Below, one piece after another: positions 5,013-5,489 of a stretch of DNA of 5,489 nucleotides. Both the position numbers and the translations under genes were made by a program. Under the pieces are notes generated by a model. That model was not told the DNA's origin, searched no databases, and saw only the letters and a program-made list of their open reading frames with translations. Position 1 is the stretch's first letter, and the number at the start of each line of letters is the position of its first letter. This DNA comes from Methylobacteriaceae bacterium (GTDB lineage Bacteria; Pseudomonadota; Alphaproteobacteria; Rhizobiales; Beijerinckiaceae), in the NCBI GenBank assembly GCA_031272615.1, contig JAISTL010000179.1:1-5489 (forward strand), written 5' to 3'.

Positions 5013-5450
5013 ATGGGATACGACGCAGTTCAATACGACGACAATAATATTTTCGCCAAAATTCTGCGCGGCGAGGTGCCGTGCCACAAGGTTTATGAGA
5101 GTGAGCGCACATTGGCGTTCATGGACTTGATGCCGCAGTCGCCGGGGCATATTCTGGTTGCGCCCAAAGTCAAGGCTGTCAACCTTCTGGATATTCCGGC
5201 AAAAAACCTGCAGGATCTGATAGCTGACGTGCAAATCGTCGCCCGCGCCGCACTCGAGGCGTTCAGTGCCGATGGAGTTTCAGTGTTTCAGTTCAACGGG
5301 GAAGCCGCGGGACAGACCGTTTTCCACCTGCATTTTCACATTGTGCCGCGCTATGCGGGCGAGGTGTTGACGCACCACGCGTCGGAGCAGGTGGGTGAAG
5401 ACGTTCTGGAACAACAGGCGGAGCGCGTCCGGACGGTTCTCGCGCGTTAG
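5013..5450 (+). CDS. HIT-family nucleotide-binding hydrolase
   Basis: This 145-residue protein belongs to the histidine triad family (Hint/HinT branch by layout), which hydrolyses phosphoramidates or related nucleotide substrates such as AMP-lysine or dinucleoside polyphosphates. The triad HLHFHIV sits at residues 105-111, and by analogy with Hint1 the middle His (107) is the nucleophile. The N-terminal half has the usual NIFAKILRGEVPCHKVYES (12-30), AFMDLMPQSPGHILVAPK (35-52) and QFNGEAAGQ (93-101). A TTG 16 codons upstream (4965) keeps the frame open, but family N-termini support the ATG at 5013. The ribosome-binding sequence before it is weak. Its cellular substrate cannot be told from sequence. 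AGGAGG follows the stop (5451-5456), with no convincing start codon in the 33 bases left before the window ends. Confidence 0.93.
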   Translation: MGYDAVQYDDNNIFAKILRGEVPCHKVYESERTLAFMDLMPQSPGHILVAPKVKAVNLLDIPAKNLQDLIADVQIVARAALEAFSADGVSVFQFNGEAAGQTVFHLHFHIVPRYAGEVLTHHASEQVGEDVLEQQAERVRTVLAR

Positions 5451-5489
5451 AGGAGGGGAGAGCCGTCGCGGGGGTGGCGCGGTGGGGTT

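Overview
The window looks like a bacterial chromosome segment with a GC-rich backbone and two less GC-rich insertions. Sample 60-base rows give about 75% GC inside the Sel1-repeat gene (1381-1440) and the pyridoxal kinase gene (4201-4260), about 50% in the antitoxin gene (3241-3300), and 30% in the left-end gene (421-480). The HIT protein, the PdxY-type kinase and the Nudix protein read most like proteins of Pseudomonadota (alpha/beta-like). This is an impression from sequence style, not a placement.

Left end (1-804): AT-rich DNA with an orphan gene of unknown function. Its reading frame stays open far upstream of the first usable start codon, so it is probably 5'-truncated or frameshifted. 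An 18-bp tandem duplication lies near the beginning of that frame. Next to it (801-1055) is a GC-rich stretch that reads like protein in one frame but carries two in-frame TGA codons and ends in TGA-TAA-TAG; it is probably a decayed gene.

Centre (1092-3681): a two-TM, six-repeat Sel1-like protein on the + strand faces a minus-strand cluster. In transcription order this cluster is a strong sigma-70-type promoter (3731-3759), a Panacea-domain (DUF4065) antitoxin, a small putative toxin 6 bp downstream with PemK/MazF-like features, and a Nudix hydrolase 37 bp after the toxin. It ends at a compact intrinsic terminator whose T-tract lies inside the end of the Sel1 gene. The Panacea pair is the most interesting system here: a likely toxin-antitoxin module of intermediate GC set between housekeeping-like genes.

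Right end (3924-5489): pdxY (pyridoxal kinase, vitamin B6 salvage) on the minus strand and a HIT-family nucleotide hydrolase on the + strand diverge from a 234-bp region. That region contains a perfect 7-bp inverted repeat, an extended -10 motif, a second palindrome and a weaker promoter-like pair. No rRNA, tRNA, CRISPR array or intact mobile element is visible.
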